Made by a program: the position numbers and the translations under genes
Origin: Numida meleagris
Taxonomy: Eukaryota; Chordata; Aves; Galliformes; Numididae
NCBI RefSeq assembly: GCF_002078875.1
Contig: NC_034415.1
Location: 20,241,975-20,305,974 of the forward strand
Direction of reading: 5' to 3'
DNA: 64,000 nucleotides
Notes under the pieces: model-generated
Databases searched by the model: none
Seen by the model: the letters and a program-made list of their open reading frames with translations, nothing else
What the model was told of the DNA's origin: nothing
In this document: positions 1-15,100 of the stretch, in pieces
Numbering within the stretch: the first letter of the stretch is position 1
Layout of the letters: the number at the start of each line of letters is the position of its first letter

Positions 1-140
1 AAACAACCCTCCGGATCACATATCCTGAAGGTGCAATCCAGAAAATGGAGCAGTATGAGAAGGATTCCCTCTTTGTTCTGGCGGGATTCAAATGGCAGGA
101 TTTCAAGTGGCTGAAGTACATTGTTTACAAGGAGAAAGTG
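1..140 (+). CDS. ST3GAL3: ST3GAL3 coding exon A (5' end cut by window)
   Basis: Reading from base 3 gives TTLRITYPEGA and then FKWQDFKWLKYIVYKEKV, the stem-side catalytic region before motif S. Donor GTAAGA follows at 141, in phase 0. Bases 1-2 belong to a split or earlier codon, so the true exon start is upstream of the window. Confidence 0.95.
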
Positions 141-3100
141 GTAAGAGTGCTGGTAGCTGACACTGGGGAGGTCACCTAATGAGAAGTGCTGGGCAGATGT
201 GATATCCCAATCATATATGCCACATTTTGCTCTGAGGAGGTTTCCTTTGTGTGCCCTGCCCCATTTATGTCCATGGTCTTTGGTTTTAATTAAGTAGGTT
301 TTACAATCACATCTGCTCTCTGTAACCTGAGCTTGCATCGCAGATGAAGCTTTCCATTAAATAATATGCAGTGGGTGGTATGAAAGATGAATTTAACTTT
401 TATTTTAAAGAGTACATGAAAGGAGCGGCTTTTGCATGGATTTTTTGCACTCCTAGGATTTAAGAGTGGAGGAAGGAAGACACAAATGACAACAGAAGCA
501 AATGGGCTTTTGGGGGGTGAGGATGTAATGGCAGTGGATGGGATGAGGAGGCAGCAACAGCACAATGTGTTGAAAAGGCTACATACAATCCATGGGCATG
601 ATGTGACCTCCTGAATAGCACAAGCCATTGTGAATTGCTCACTTATTGCTGTACTGGGATTCATAATTTGGGTTTGGCTAAAATATTATCTAAAAGAACA
701 ATATTGCATATATTTTAAAACCACCGAAATGGGGAAGACACTATTTCCCCCGTGTAAATATTTTAACCCCATCAGTGGCATTAGTGCCCTTCTCTAGTAC
801 CATAGACCTGTTACCAGTCAATGTTATTCTCCATAATTTGCCCATCCTAAATGGGATCAGGTTGTGTTGACTGACTTCTCTTTCAGCGGATGGTTCGTCT
901 GTATCTGTTGTAATGAAGTCCAGAATAAGTTGCTTCTATTTGGCCATATTTTTTCTTTTACAAGCTGTATGTCTCTATTTTCAGATGTTCTTTAATGATT
1001 TTTCAACAAATGTCCAGACAGATGCATCAGTGTTCAGAGGATGAGATGTTATATTGTATGTTTGGAGATGGAGAGAGGAGCTTGGCAGCTCACCTTATAC
1101 AGGATGAAAGCAATCTGTGAATGCAGTTTTATTTAGCTGTTATATAGATGGCCTTAGGGCTCGTACTCGCTCTTGTCTGACACTGGCACCAACTTGCAAT
1201 TATTTTTCTATTACCAGGCAGATGAAGTTACCTGTTAGCCTGTGGGCAAGCACCAGTGGGATTTGGTAACATGAATAATTGAGTCAAAAGTTTTCTTTGT
1301 GGTTTGTGTCATGCTCTTGTTGTTCATCCTAGGCAAAGGAAGGACCTTAATACCCTGATGGCGTCAGTGCTCTGCTACCTGAACACGCCATTAGGGATCT
1401 GTAGTACAAAGGATGGTTTAGTTTGCTTGAAAACAAATTGAATTTGCACCTGATGCTTGTGGTCATGAAGCATAGATTGTAATGCTGTGTCCCCTGGTCC
1501 TGGAGAGAGAAGGTGAAGAGTTTGTTAGAGCTGGCAGAGTGACTGCAGTCATCTTAATTGAATGCTGCAGCACCTAGTTTGACAGAGAGCAGAAAGAAAT
1601 TGAGCTTCTTGCATTGCATATTACTTGAATGCTCTTGGAGTTGGCTCCTTATCATTCTGTCTTTGGAATAAACACTACGCTTCTTTCAGTTCTTGTAGGT
1701 GATATTTCCAGGTCTCTTAATTTCTGTTGCTCTTTTGAAAGCCTGCAGTTGATTCATATTTTTCTGAAAGAGCGCTGTCAAAAATGTACGGAGCACACCA
1801 AGTAGAGAGGAGCAAACAACTATTTCACTAGCCTTATGCTCCTCTCTACACATCCGTTGCTGCGTCTGCTTGGCCAGCATGGCACAGGGCAGCAGGTGAG
1901 TGTCCTGGTACCCGCGTGAGCCTGCGTGCAGCCACCTCCCAGCTCCTGGGCTCTGCAGTTGGCTCTTCTTGCCAAAAGAGGCAGCTCCGTGCCCTTGTTC
2001 CTATTGATTCTTTCTTCCAGAGTGCTTCTCCAATTTGCCAAGTTCCTTTGGCAGAGCTTTCCAGCATACCTGTCATTCTTTCCAAATTTGCGTCCTCTGC
2101 AATTTAATAAACATACTTTTTGCTCCATTGTCCAGGAGGTTGATAATGAAAACACTAAGCAGAGTTGGTTCCTGGGCAGACCCCCGTGCAATGTGTCCTT
2201 CATTTCTCTGAGAACTGCGTCAGAACAGGTGGTTTTTTGGCCACTTCTGAACTCATCCCAGTAGTGTCATTAATAAAGGCTCATAGCGTGTTTGTGAAAG
2301 AGATGTGTCAGAAGCCCTACTGAATTCTTGTTCATGCCCTGCTTCTCCCCTATGGTAATTCTTTTCCCTTAGAAAGAAATTATGTTTTTTATTAGTAATG
2401 ATTTGCTCTCGACAAATCCACCTGGATTACTACACATCTTTGTTTGGGGTGTTTTTTCATCTTTCTTATTTTTTATAATTAATCTTGTTATTCTGAGAAA
2501 TGAAATCATAAACCAAGTCCCTTTCCTTTTTTGCTTTCTTAGGGATAGGAACTACTTCTGTCTGCTTTTCAATTGTTTGACGCTCTACCTGTCCCACCCA
2601 AGTTCCCAAAGGGAATCATTACTGTTTTTGAGGCTGCTGGGCCAGTTCATTGAATACTTCAGGATGAAGTCCAGGTGACTGGAAAACATCTGCCTTGTCC
2701 CCTCTAGCCTGTTCCCTCTCTGAGCTGAGATCGTGCTGTCGCTGGCTCTAGCTGCAAGCAGGTGGTAGCACAGCTGCCTCTTCCAATGGAGACTGATGCA
2801 GAAAGAGCTGTCTGCTGGCTGGGGGGAATGACCCGGCCGAGAGCTATCAGTGCTGTGGGAATAAGATGTGGGCGTCTGTTTGTTCTGGTTGTGACTGCTG
2901 GTATTTTTATCAGTGTGTGGCAAGTTCAAAATGACAAACTCTTGCCCGCTGCTCTCTGTGGAGTGTTTCTGTTTCTCTCTCAGCCGATCATCTGGAGAAA
3001 AGGGAGATTCTCCCTTTCTTGGCTTCTCTGTACACCTGCTGCTTATTCCTTATCTGAGATTAAGCCTGTCCCTCTGCAAAGCAGTGCTTACAGTCAGGAA

Positions 3101-6100
3101 TCTGACCTGAGGACAGAGATAAGAGAGATGGAAGCATCCTGCTAAAGAACATGACCACTGTGGAAATTGACACAGTCCTTCAAAAAATGGGCCAGACTCA
3201 AACTTCTGATGTTTCCTTTGTCTCTGAATTTTGATGGCAACTACGTGTGTCCATGGTACGGTCATGATAAGATATGAGACTTTCTGATTTCCTCCAGATG
3301 TAATCAGCCCCAGAGCTGCTTGGAGTTGTGTGACCAGACATTCCGGACCAGGTACCAGAATCCTTGCGTGGTCCTCTCTCAAGCAAGTGAAGTCAAAGGG
3401 AGTTTATCTGAGAAAGAGTAAATGAAAGACGAGTGGCTATTTATTACCAGGGTCAGTGGTCAGATAAGCTTATTCTCCCTGCAGCTGAGAAGGATTTATT
3501 CTGTGTTATGTTAGTCTTTGTGCAACACTTGCACGCTGAGAAAGGGATAAGTACTTTATGCTGTAGTGAGAAGGATTTTCAGGAGACGTTACAGGGAAAG
3601 TATCGGTGTGATGAAGAAGCAGCATCAGAACAGTGAGGCAGAGGATAAAGGAGAAAATAATTGCGCATGTTGAGGGTAAATGGAGAAGGAGGAGTGTAGG
3701 ATGGAGCAAGGTGACATGTTTAGCAGAAGGGAGTATTGCACCATGTTTACCTAGTATGTAGGTGTGTACAAGTGGGAAGAAATCAGACTGGAGCCCCACA
3801 GCTTTTGTATTTATTGCAGAAGGGTCACAGGTGTGAGTTGTTCATGCAGCTTTGAGCTGCAGTGCTGACTTGCAGTCACTGCTAACACTCCCAGGCACCC
3901 TCAGCCAATGAAGCAGCTGCTGCCGTGCATCCCCAGTGGTGGATTACTCATGGACAGTCATTTAGAACTCTCTGCTGGGCTGATTTTTGGCCAAGGGTTG
4001 TTACCCACACACATCATGATTCACCTGGCTCTTTCCCTCCACTGCACCATCTTGCATCACCTGGGTTCCGTCCATCACAGGAGCTCATCGTGAACATCTA
4101 GAGTACCAGGGGAATTAGAGAGGATTTCTCCATGTGCTTCCCTTCTCTATTCTGCTGGAGAAGGATTAAATACCGTTGCATTCAGGGTAGATGCTGTGTG
4201 AAACAGAGGAATTTACAAGCAGCAATTATGCAAACCAGCCATCACCAACTGGCACCGCGGCTGCTTCCAGGGTGCTTTTTTTGCCATCATTAGTGAGTCA
4301 GAAGGAGCTCTCTTGTTTGCTTAGGGCTCAGTTCCCTGAACATCTGGCACACGGTGGTGAAGCAGCCAAGTGAGGGCAAAGGTTTCTCTAGCAATTGGCA
4401 GCCCACAAGCTTCCTCCTTGTGCAGTAATGAGCCCGTGGCCGCTTCCAGCAGGGATCTGTGCAGCCCTTGCTAGGAGGAGTCCTGTGTACAGTGAGCACT
4501 GGCGGTACCTTGAAGCATTTTGGTAGTGAAAGTCATGGGAGCAAGTGAGCACCTGCCTGCGAGCAAGGCCAAGTGTTGCTGTCCCTTGCAGGGGCATGCC
4601 TCCGACAGCCTGCACGCTGCAGCAGTGCCACCCAAAAAGCAACCAGGCTGCAGCAGTGGGCAGGAGATAAGCCTTCTGCTTGTGAGGGCATTGCCTACTT
4701 GCTCCCCTTGGACTCTGATAGAAGAGGACAGAAGCTGGGCTTGCTGCCCCATCATCAGTAAGAGGAAGCTTTTGATTTGGGAAGTCGTTTTAAGGGTTGT
4801 CCTATTTCTTTCATTCATCTGAGTTTTCCTCCAAATAGCCATTTATGAATAATCCTTCCAGAAATATAATACAGACAGGCATGGCTGGTGAGTAAGGCAC
4901 GAAGGACACGATGAGGCTTGCTCTGGGGGTGAGGCAAGAAAGCCTTCCCCGAGGTGAATGTCCCGGGTCCCAGCACACGGGGCCAAAAGCCACTGCTACT
5001 CACAGGGGATGTATGGAGCACCTAATAGCAGAGTGCCTTGTTGCATCAGCATGTCGCATCCATCAGTGCCAGGGTCAGGGCGGCTGAACCGTTACTGATG
5101 TTGAAGTAAAGAATAGAGTTAGAACTTGAGGCAAACTCTTCTGGCCCCTATGAAGCCTCTAACTGAGGAAGAAGTGAGACAGTGCATCACTTTGTGGAGA
5201 ACACTCTGTATTCCTTTGATGTAGAGTAGCTGGGAATTAGTTTGTGCTTCTAGAATGGTTCTTGGGACCTCTTCTTCTTCTTGGTTCTTTTGATCTCTTT
5301 CTTGCTATGCAAAAGGTTGTGTGCTGCTTGAGATGTTGTGCCCCTGCAGCCAGGACCTTCTCCCCCAGTGAGCGGTAGTGGTGGGCATGGCCCAAAGGTA
5401 CCAAGGAAGACTTACAAATGAAAAAGTAAATCTTTTGTTTGAACAAAGGAGTTTAGAGCCATTTCCAAATGACGTAAGGGGAAGTGTGAACACTGGTGCT
5501 CTGTTAGAGAAGGTGAGCCTTTTTTTTCCAGTCATGGTCAGAGGAGAGGCTGGAAAATAAGTGCGTATGCTATGAAACATCTTGCCCCTGCTGACCAGAA
5601 GAGGGAGAAGATCTTTGTTCTGCACCGTGTAGCTTTAACAGGCTTTCAGATAGCGCTGGGGTGATGGCCATATGGGGACTTCAGTAGACAAATGACCCAA
5701 TTTGCAACATGGGCCTTGGGGTAGACATCCTGGGCAGATTCCCAAAGGAAGGTTGTTGGTATGGAAGGTGCAGGCTGAAGCTTGTCCTTCGTACATACTT
5801 GCATGCAACAGCATAATAAGATTAGGCAGGTCACTGCATAGCTGAGAGCAGTTCCCACCCAGGCATACTCCGTGTCTGTAGGTACACTGTCAGCCATCAG
5901 CTGGTGATAGGGGCTGCTCTGATGCCGTTGCAGTTTGCCTGCACAGCATTTGATGTTATCAGATGGATTCATGCTGGACAGTAACATTTGCTCGTGTTAG
6001 TCTTCAGTAGTCCTTAAAGAACCTTTATCCCATATCTGCCAAGGCAGCATCATCTTCATTTCTGACTCAGTAATCCCAGCTGAGATGTGAAAATCAGAGT

Positions 6101-9100
6101 GCTTCAGTCAGATTTTTACTCCTCTCCAGTTCCTCTTCGGATCATTCTTAAATGAAGACACCAAAGCAGAATTACCGCCCGAAAAGACTCTATCGTTGTC
6201 ATCCTGGGGCACCCTTTCTGCTGGTTGCCTCGCTGTCCTGCTTTATCCTGACATTACGTTTTCCTAAAATTGTCATCTTCTAATCTCTTCTGATGTCTGC
6301 TGCCATCCAGTTGATAATTGCTTTTTCTGGGTATTTCACGCTCCTACCTTCTCCATCTGTGACTCAGATGAAGTAATAATAACAATTTTAAAAAAGAAAG
6401 GAGAATTTAGAGAATTGCTTTTTTTTTTTCTTTTTTTTTTTTACATCTCCTTCTTCTGAAGAGCCAACCTGAGCAAGGGCCAACTACAGAGCTAATGCAG
6501 CTGTCTTGAAAAAGCATTGAGAGGGTGCTCGTGTTGCACTCTCCCACGCTGGCAGACACCAGCAGTATTTAGACATCAAAATTACACAGATCCTGGTAGG
6601 TGTATTTCAAGGTCATAGTGCATGTAAACCCAGGTTACACTGGTAGCTGTGCTGATCAAACACAGACTTGGAATATCTCAGGCGATGGAAAGGATTTCAT
6701 TCCAAGTCTGATGCTGATACTAACGAAAGACATGATTCTATAAACAGCAGAGCTAACAAAATTGCCTGATCGCCTCTGGATTTATGTCCTTCTCCCTCGT
6801 GCCTCCCTCTTGCACCACAGTACTCTCAAATTTCCCCCACTTCATAAATCCTCCCTCTTCCATTTGATCCCTGACTACTGCGTGCTCTTATGATGGCCAA
6901 GCCATGTGCAGTCACTGGACCACGCACGTAACTGGGCACCCGGCAGAGCAAATGAGCAGGCAAGTGCTGTGTTCACACGGCACCGTCTCCTTCTGGCCTC
7001 ACATGCAGATGTGTGGGATCCCCTCCATCCAGGCTTTGCCCCCAGTGCCGCCCATGCCTGCTGAGGATATTGCATTGCCCACGTGCGCAGCAGATGTTCC
7101 TCAATGCCGGAGCAGTGCATTGCAGATCTAGCACGTGGGGAAAGTCAGAGAACATCAACAACAGTGAAATGGAGACATCGCCCAGAGGGGTATCAGCCCT
7201 TCGTGCAAGCGATAGTGGAATAAAGATGTTCTGTGTTAACACTTGAGTAAGGAACTACAGGAATCATTTGAAGTCTGCAAAGCTTCCTTTAGTTTAAGAG
7301 ATTTCAATTCAATTTATTTAGTTTATGCATGAGATTTTGGGGAGGTTTTCTTATAGTCTCGCTGTATCTATGCAGAAGGAACTTTTTTTTCCTCAGAAGA
7401 CTTTTAGTTGGAAGGAGTATATCTGAGGCTAGGCAAACAACCGAAAAAGGCAGCACGTTGATATCAGTGCTATTATTTTTGCTACATCTGCCCTACAGGC
7501 TTGATGAATTCACTCTTATTTCAAATCTTGAAATCAAGACTGGATGTCTTGGTAAAGTTCTGCTGAAGCTGCTGGAGAGTGAAGGACCGGTAGAGGTTGC
7601 TGATGGAGGGAGGGAGCATTGCTCCCTGCTCTGCAGGATGTCAGGAGGAGCCCTTGGCATTCTGCACAGTCTTGTTACAAAACCAGTGGTAGCTACAAGC
7701 TGAAGTGAGGTATCAACCTCGGGACAGGTGTTAATTTCCTAAAGATGTGAGCACATAATACTCAAGAGACATACCAGCTGAAGTGAGCACTGGCTGCTGA
7801 CAACTACTGAAATACAGATTTCATCCAGTATCTGGGAAAATTGTGTTGCTTGGGTGTACCCTGGGTTGAGCTGCACTCTTGTGTTCCCTTCTGGCCTTCC
7901 TGTTCTGTGCCTTATGGGAAGCTCTGTCTTCACTCTCTGTGACCCGTTTGTTGACTGAGGAGCAAGACAGCAAGCCAGTAGAACCCTTGACAGCCTTGCA
8001 TTGAAGTAAGTTAATTGCTTCATCCAATTTTCTCTTCCCAGTACTTACTTAGCCAGACCTGCCTCTGTGTCCTGAGGGAGAAGGCTTCACAAAATCCCGC
8101 AGCAGAGCCCTTTGGAAAGCATTGCAACACCACAGGATGCTGTGATTTCACCCACGTGAAGACTCACAGAGGAGGGAGAAACCTTAATTTGATTTTGTAA
8201 ATAAAATCGCATGCTTTCTATTGGTGGCTGCAGAGAGGCTCCATACGCAGCTCAAGGAGTTTCTCTATCTGCATTTTTTCCTTTAAACCGAAAAAAAAAA
8301 ATTCTGAACAGTAAATATTTATCCAAGATGTGTGGTTGTTAATATGATCCAGTCTTCAGTCATTTTGAATGGTGTCATGATGACAGATGTTAATTCAGAA
8401 AGGAATAGATTGGACGATTTATGCCTGAAACACATGTGTTCCTTGGCGGCCTCGGTGGATTACTTGCATAGTTAGTGCTGTCTGAGCAATTTGTAATGAT
8501 GTCTCTGCCTCGAAGCACCGAGGGTCCAGGATAGGGGGGTGATCTATATCTCTGGTTAGCTGTAACACCCTGTGAGGTAGCTAAAGTCTCTGTTTGCTTT
8601 TATCTTCCTACATTTATCTCTCTCCCTTTGCTACAGCTGTGTGTGGTGCTTCTGGTTCTTCTCTAGAACACAACTCCTTTCTGCAAAAGAGGAAGGTGCG
8701 TGCGGGGTGTGAAGCTCTGACTTCATCCACTGGAGCCTATCTCTAGGCTCAGCTTCAATCCTGCCTCAACACGCACCGTTACTTAATGCAAATAGAATCA
8801 TAGAAACATTATGGATGGAAAAGCCCTCTAAGATCACCCAGTCCAACCTCAACCCCCCCCACCATGCCCACTGACTATGTCCCTCAGTCCCACACCTCCA
8901 CAGTTCTGGAGCACACCTCCAGGGACAGTGACCCCACCACCTCCCTGTGCAGCCTGTGCCAGTGCAGTACCACTCTTTTCGAGAAGAGATTGTTCCTAAA
9001 ATCCAACCTGAACCACCCCCAGTGCAACGTAAGGCCATTACCTCTCATCCTATCACTGTTATCCGGGAGAAGAGGCCTACCCCCACCTCACCACAGCCTC

Positions 9101-12100
9101 CTTTCAGGCAGTTGTAGTTGCTTTTCATGATGACTGAAATGAAAATAAACCAAACCGTGTGAAGGCTGTGAGCAAAAGAGAGACTCTGGGAATGTTTTGC
9201 TAGGTCAACTCCGAAGGTTTTCTCAGCTGTTTGATGTGCCATGTTCTGGCTGTTTTCAGTGAAAAGAATTTTGCTCACAACTGGCAAGTACAGCAGATGG
9301 TGGGTCTGGCCCAGGTAATCAGCACTCTGTTTGAAAAAACACTCCTGAATAATGTCGTGTTTAGATGACAGTTTATATAAGTTCTCATCTTTCAAGGATA
9401 ATGTTGCTAAAAATGTCTTCTTTTGTAAAACACCTGTTATTAATGCAAGTCTAGAAAATAGAGTAGGGCAGAATCTTCCTGGCATGTCCCCAAACTCTCG
9501 CTGTCTTGACCTTTCTGCTTTTCCCTCCTAAAGGATGCTGAGTAGTTTGTATATATTCTATAGGAACACTCCGTGAACATAGACATTATTTGGCTTCTCG
9601 TTCCAGCAAAGTTGCCAAAATGGGAGAGGACAGCTTTTTTGTGTACTCTTGCAGTAAAAACAATGTAAAAATTTTCCCTAGAGACTCGCTTTAAGACAAC
9701 TTCAGAGAGCGATGAGGGTTTCTAGGCCATAATTCTTCGTGTGGTGATTCTTTCGCTTTTTTTGTGATGTGCCAAGATTTAGTCTAAATATGTGACGTTT
9801 AATGAGATGTTGTTTGTATTCAAACTTGTGAACCAGTTCAGCTCCCTAAAAAGACTTTGTTGATGGGTTGTCCTCAAGTGCCCTGGGATACCCTCATGCT
9901 TTGCCACTAAAACCTGCAAAGACAGTACTTTTTTCATTCTTTTTTTTTTTTTCTTTTTTTTTGGGGGGGGGAGGTTCCAGCATATTGTTATAAGTAGAGC
10001 AAGTAGCTGTGCTCCTAGTTGGGATCACCTCATGTTTTCTTTTGTAAGCAGACGGGAAAGCAATTCTATCACTTCATTACGCTGTCACCTTCAAGCTGAT
10101 GTTTTCCAAGCCACGTGTTTGGCTCAGCTGAGAAGTTCAGCTGAAGTAACTCGGCTGTTTCTCAGGATGAGGCTAGTGAAAATATATGATTCTCTACCTG
10201 TTGAAAAAAAACAAGTAAGCACTCTCCCACCCCACTCTGAGAGACTGAAATTCTGGAATTTGGTCAGGCTGTGTTACCATGGCAGCCTGCTGGGGCTATA
10301 GCTATTCCTGTAAAATCCCATGGCTCGGTTTGTTCCCTGAGGCTATTAGATGCTGGCAGCTCAGTTCTGTGTGCACTAAGCATGGTCTGACCTACCAGGC
10401 TTCGTGAGCATGGCCTGTTCTGGCCAGGTGCCCTTCCCATACCCTCATTTGGGATGCAATATCTCCAGGATATAGAAATAGAATAGGATTTTCCTTGCAG
10501 TTGCTTCTCCAAGTGAAACTGGGCACTGGACAACAGAGAGCAGGGATTGTCTTTGGGACCTCCTTTCCAAAGCAGGACTTGGAGGTTGAGTGGGGTGAGT
10601 ACAGAAACAGAGAGAAAAGGTTTGTCACCAACAGGGAACTCCTCAAAAGCTTGCAGTTGGGTTAGGAGCCCTGGATTGCCTTCCGCCCTAATGGCTAATC
10701 CAGCATACAATAGTCTACTGGGGCTCGTACTTGCACTTAGATGGCTGTGCTGAGTTTAATTATTCCATTTGATGGAGTTTTTTTTCTTGAGTTGATTTTT
10801 TTTTAAACATATTGAGTTACACTATAAAACTTTTTAAAGAGCACTGTGGTTGTAAAATCAAGCCGTCAGAAGCTTGGAAAAGCACAATTCCACATTATGT
10901 TTTCAATGTTAATTCAGTTCTTCTGTTATCCATTATTATATCCTCACTCTTTTGGAGCAGTGCTGTCTATCTGCTGGAGATGGTCTATCTGCTGCAGTTT
11001 AGTCTGATTTCCATAATGGGAGGAGTTCAGCCTTGGCATGCGTAGTTGCAGAAGCCACGGAGCATGTGGACAGGAAAAAGAATTGCCCCCTGATGGTGGA
11101 CGCTGAGAATTCCTCTGGAGGAGGTGATTTGATAGAATAAGAGGGAATGGCCTTAAGTTGCACCGGGGAGGTTCAAATTGGATATTAGGAACAATTTCTT
11201 CTCCAAAGGAATGGTGATGCACTGGCACAGGCTGCCCAGGGAGGTGGTGGGGTCACCGCCCCTGGAGGTGTGCTCCAGAACTGTGGAGGTGCTCATGAAA
11301 TGTGGAGATGTGGCACTGAGGGACGTGGTCAGTGGGTAATATTGGTGGTAGGTGGACAGCTGGACTAGACAATTTTAGAAGCCTTTTCCAACCTTAATGA
11401 TTCTATGATTTAGCCTTTAAATGACCACTGCGGTGCTGGGCAAGTTAGATGAGAATTTCCCAAACATAGTTTAAGTCCCATGGGGTGGACATACAGAAAA
11501 AGCGTGTATTCAGCAGCAGCAGAGCTAGTGGAGCTGCACTGTGAGCTTACCAAATGTTCTGAAAATTGAGGAGGAGTCTGAAGTTGAGCAGCAGAAGGCA
11601 ATAGAAATTGGATGTTCACTATTGTGTTTTCTCCCCTGTAAAATGATGTAGTACATGCCAAATGTTGCAGAGACGTTGTAAACATGAAAGTATTGCTCAT
11701 AAAGTACTTATATATATGGCAATATTAGAAAAAAAATCTTATGGGAAAATTAGAAAGTTGATGTTCACAACAGAAATACTGAAGTTCTGAAGTCGCAGGG
11801 CTGTCCTGCTTCAGCACTTCCTAACATGTGGTTTTCAGCCATGATATTCTTGTAATAGATGTTATATGAGTATGACATTTCCTAAACTATGTAATAAAAA
11901 TTACAGTGAATTAAGAGGACTGGTCCCTGATGGATATAAAATATCCCATAAATAGTCGTAATATTACTGGGCTTGTTCTTCTTTGGGATTTTTCTGAAAC
12001 TGCACTACTTTAGATATTTTTTCATTGAAAGGTTATTATTAATGGACAAAAAGGCACAACACAAGCATAAATGATCTAAATCCATTGTTTTTTTCTAAAA

Positions 12101-15100
12101 ACTTCTTTCTTAAGGTATTTCAAAGCAGAAATATTTCTTCAAATTTTGGCTCAAAATCCAGCTTGCATTCTGAACAAAAGAATCTCTAGTACAGCCTATC
12201 CATCACTCTGTTCACATAGGACAAACACATCTCCTGACACACCGTATGCGAGCTATCATTTATGCTTTGACTTGTGAAACACAATATTCATCAAAATAAT
12301 CTTTGATTTTCTTTGTAGCTAATCTGGTATGTTCCAAGTTCCATTTTTGCCACAGGACAATCTCGTTTTCAACAGCCTTTTGTTACCTTACAACTGTGAA
12401 CCATATTATCATGTTACACTGATAAAACTGTAGAAATACATGAAAAACAAAGGAATTACTTTGGATTTGCAATGTGCATAACACAAAATTAAAAATTTGC
12501 ACTCCTTTAGAGCTGCTCTGGGCCTTCTCAACCTGGCTATCAAGCCTTAATGAAAGTAATCTCTAAGCCCACGTAGCGAAGGATTACTAGCTCAACTATT
12601 CCAATGATGAAACATAGATTTTTGGTTAAAAAAAAAAAAAAAACAAGTCACAAAACCTCTAGTAGTACCATGTATGAAAAGGTGGTTGTGTCTCCATCCT
12701 GCTTTGCTATTGTCTTTGCCACTGAAAACCCTGGGCAGAAAACGTATTTGGGTTTCTCATTGAGAAACACTAGTAAAAGCTAAATTTGGGGGTTTGCAAC
12801 CTATTGGGAGTTCTCTTGGCCAGTATTTTATCTGATGGTGCTGCTGGGAGATGGAATGGCCTGGGAAATTGCAGCCATTTGATTTTAGACTTAGGATAGA
12901 ATTCAGAGAGATGAAACAAATATGATAAAAGATTAGAACTGTCATATTATTGGACACTCCAGGAGCTACATCTTGTTTCGTAGTCAAGATGAGGGTGGGC
13001 AAGATGAGGGAAAGGCTTGAGCACTATGTGCAATATCCCTGCTTCGGGCAGAGCAAGAGGGCTTTCAGTGGAGTAGATAAGAGTGGAACAAAATGCAGAC
13101 TCTAGAAACTGAAGATAGAGGAACTCAGAATGAGTGCTGGTCCTCAGAGCTGTGTACAGAAGGTTGTGAAGTCATCACCTTGAGGAAGTTGGGTAAATAC
13201 ACCTGAAGTGTGGGCTAGTGGGTCTAGCAGTTGACCATCAGCTCAGATTGCAGACTCTCAACACCTCTGTCTCGTTGCTAAAAATTCCTCCTTGCTTTGG
13301 TAATTGGTGGAAATGGTGAAACTTCATTATGATTACCACTTGTAGAAGAGCATTTTCAAGGCCTCCATGTCTACTTGACCGCTAAGAAATGCACTACTGG
13401 CTGATAAGATGCTTATTTTCTAGCAAAAATACACCTTCCACATCTAATCCTGTTATGCCTGAGCAGAAACCTTTCAAAAGCCTCTGCAGATGGATTACAG
13501 CAATTCTGCTGTGCCCTGTATTTGTGTGACAGCAAGTGCCTGTGGATGACAGGTATAGAATAACCACATTCCAGTCCAAGTGGGGGCAGAGATCTCATAG
13601 CTATGTGCTCCAAGGCACTTGGAGTCCTTGTGATTGCCTTGTCATTCCATCGCTTTTGCTTTCCCTTCCTGCCCTTCTTCCTCTCCATTGCTGGTGTTAC
13701 CAGGGTAACAAGAGCAGTCATCTCCATTTACCACAGGTTCTCTCTCCAGTCTTGTAATCTTTCCTATTGCTCTGTGGCATAGTATTGCACACCTGGATTT
13801 AATTCAACTTTGTGTTGCACACAGCTGACTTTTGCAGTCTCTCTATACTCTTTCTGTCAGACTTAGAGGTCTTGCAGAGCACTGCTGCTTGCAATTCCTA
13901 ACTCCAGAGCATCACACAAGAGATGGCATCCATGTCATCAGGATGCCGTAGTATTAACCCTGTTTTGGAGAGGTATTAGAAATGTGGTTCCGGGAGACTC
14001 AGCCTTCTCCTAATCATAGAGTCATTAAGGTTGGAGAAGACCACTAAGATCATCTAGTCCAACTGTCCACCTACCACCAATATTGCCCGCTGACCATGAC
14101 CCTCAATGCCACATCCCCACAGTGCTTGAACACCTCCAGGGACAGTGACCCCACCACCTCCCTGGGCACCCTGTGCCACTCTTTCGGAGAAGGAATTGTT
14201 CCTTACAGCCAACCTGAACCTCCTCTGGAGCAACTGAAGGCCATCACTTCATCCTATCTTCACTCTTCCATTAAGGTGTACTTCTTAGCTGAGGGTCTGA
14301 GTTTCTGTATTTTAGTGTACGTTGTGATCCACCTTAGTGAACAAGAGATAGAAAACTGAATGGAGACAAAAAAAAGTCTGCAGCCATCTGTCCCTATTAC
14401 CCTTCTGCAAATAGACAGAATGAGGATTATAGCTGCTAGGTGAGGTGTGCCATTCCTCATCACTTCCTCATAACCTGCCATCTCCAGTGTGTCTGAGCTG
14501 CTGGCTCTGCCACGTGCCTCGCTCCTGTGCCTGCTGCTCCGTCTACCCTTCCAGCATCAGAGGGCTGGAGTTCCCCGATGGGAAGCGATTGCTTTGGAAA
14601 CCTCTCCGAACATCTGTGTCCAATCAGACCGCACATCTCCACGCGGCAGAGCAGCAGCCCGCAGCCGAGCATCAGCGGTAGCGAGGAGCCTTGGCACAGG
14701 CTGTGCTTCCGAGCGTGCGGCCCCGAAGGGGTTGCATCAGGGGAGCAGCCTCCCGCGGCTCACAGCCGGGCTGGGGCTCTGCGCTGGAGCTTGCCAGTGA
14801 CAAGCTGCACAACAAAACCACAAGGCTCGAGATGGAGCTTGAAATTACAGAGTTTGGAGAGCCAAAACCACAAGGCTGCGAATTTCAGTAATTATAAGCC
14901 GGGAAAACAGTTTTTAGTTCTTTGCGAGTAAGGAAAATCCCAGGGCTTTGCCTACTGTGTAGGTAGAAATCTGAGAGCCATCTGCTGAGACTCCCCATCT
15001 CTCCCTTGAATTGTTTTAGAAGTGAGACAGTAAGCATGCCAAAATGAGAGATTACCTGAGATGTCCCTCAGTAGGCGAAAGGGAATTACACCAAAAAATT

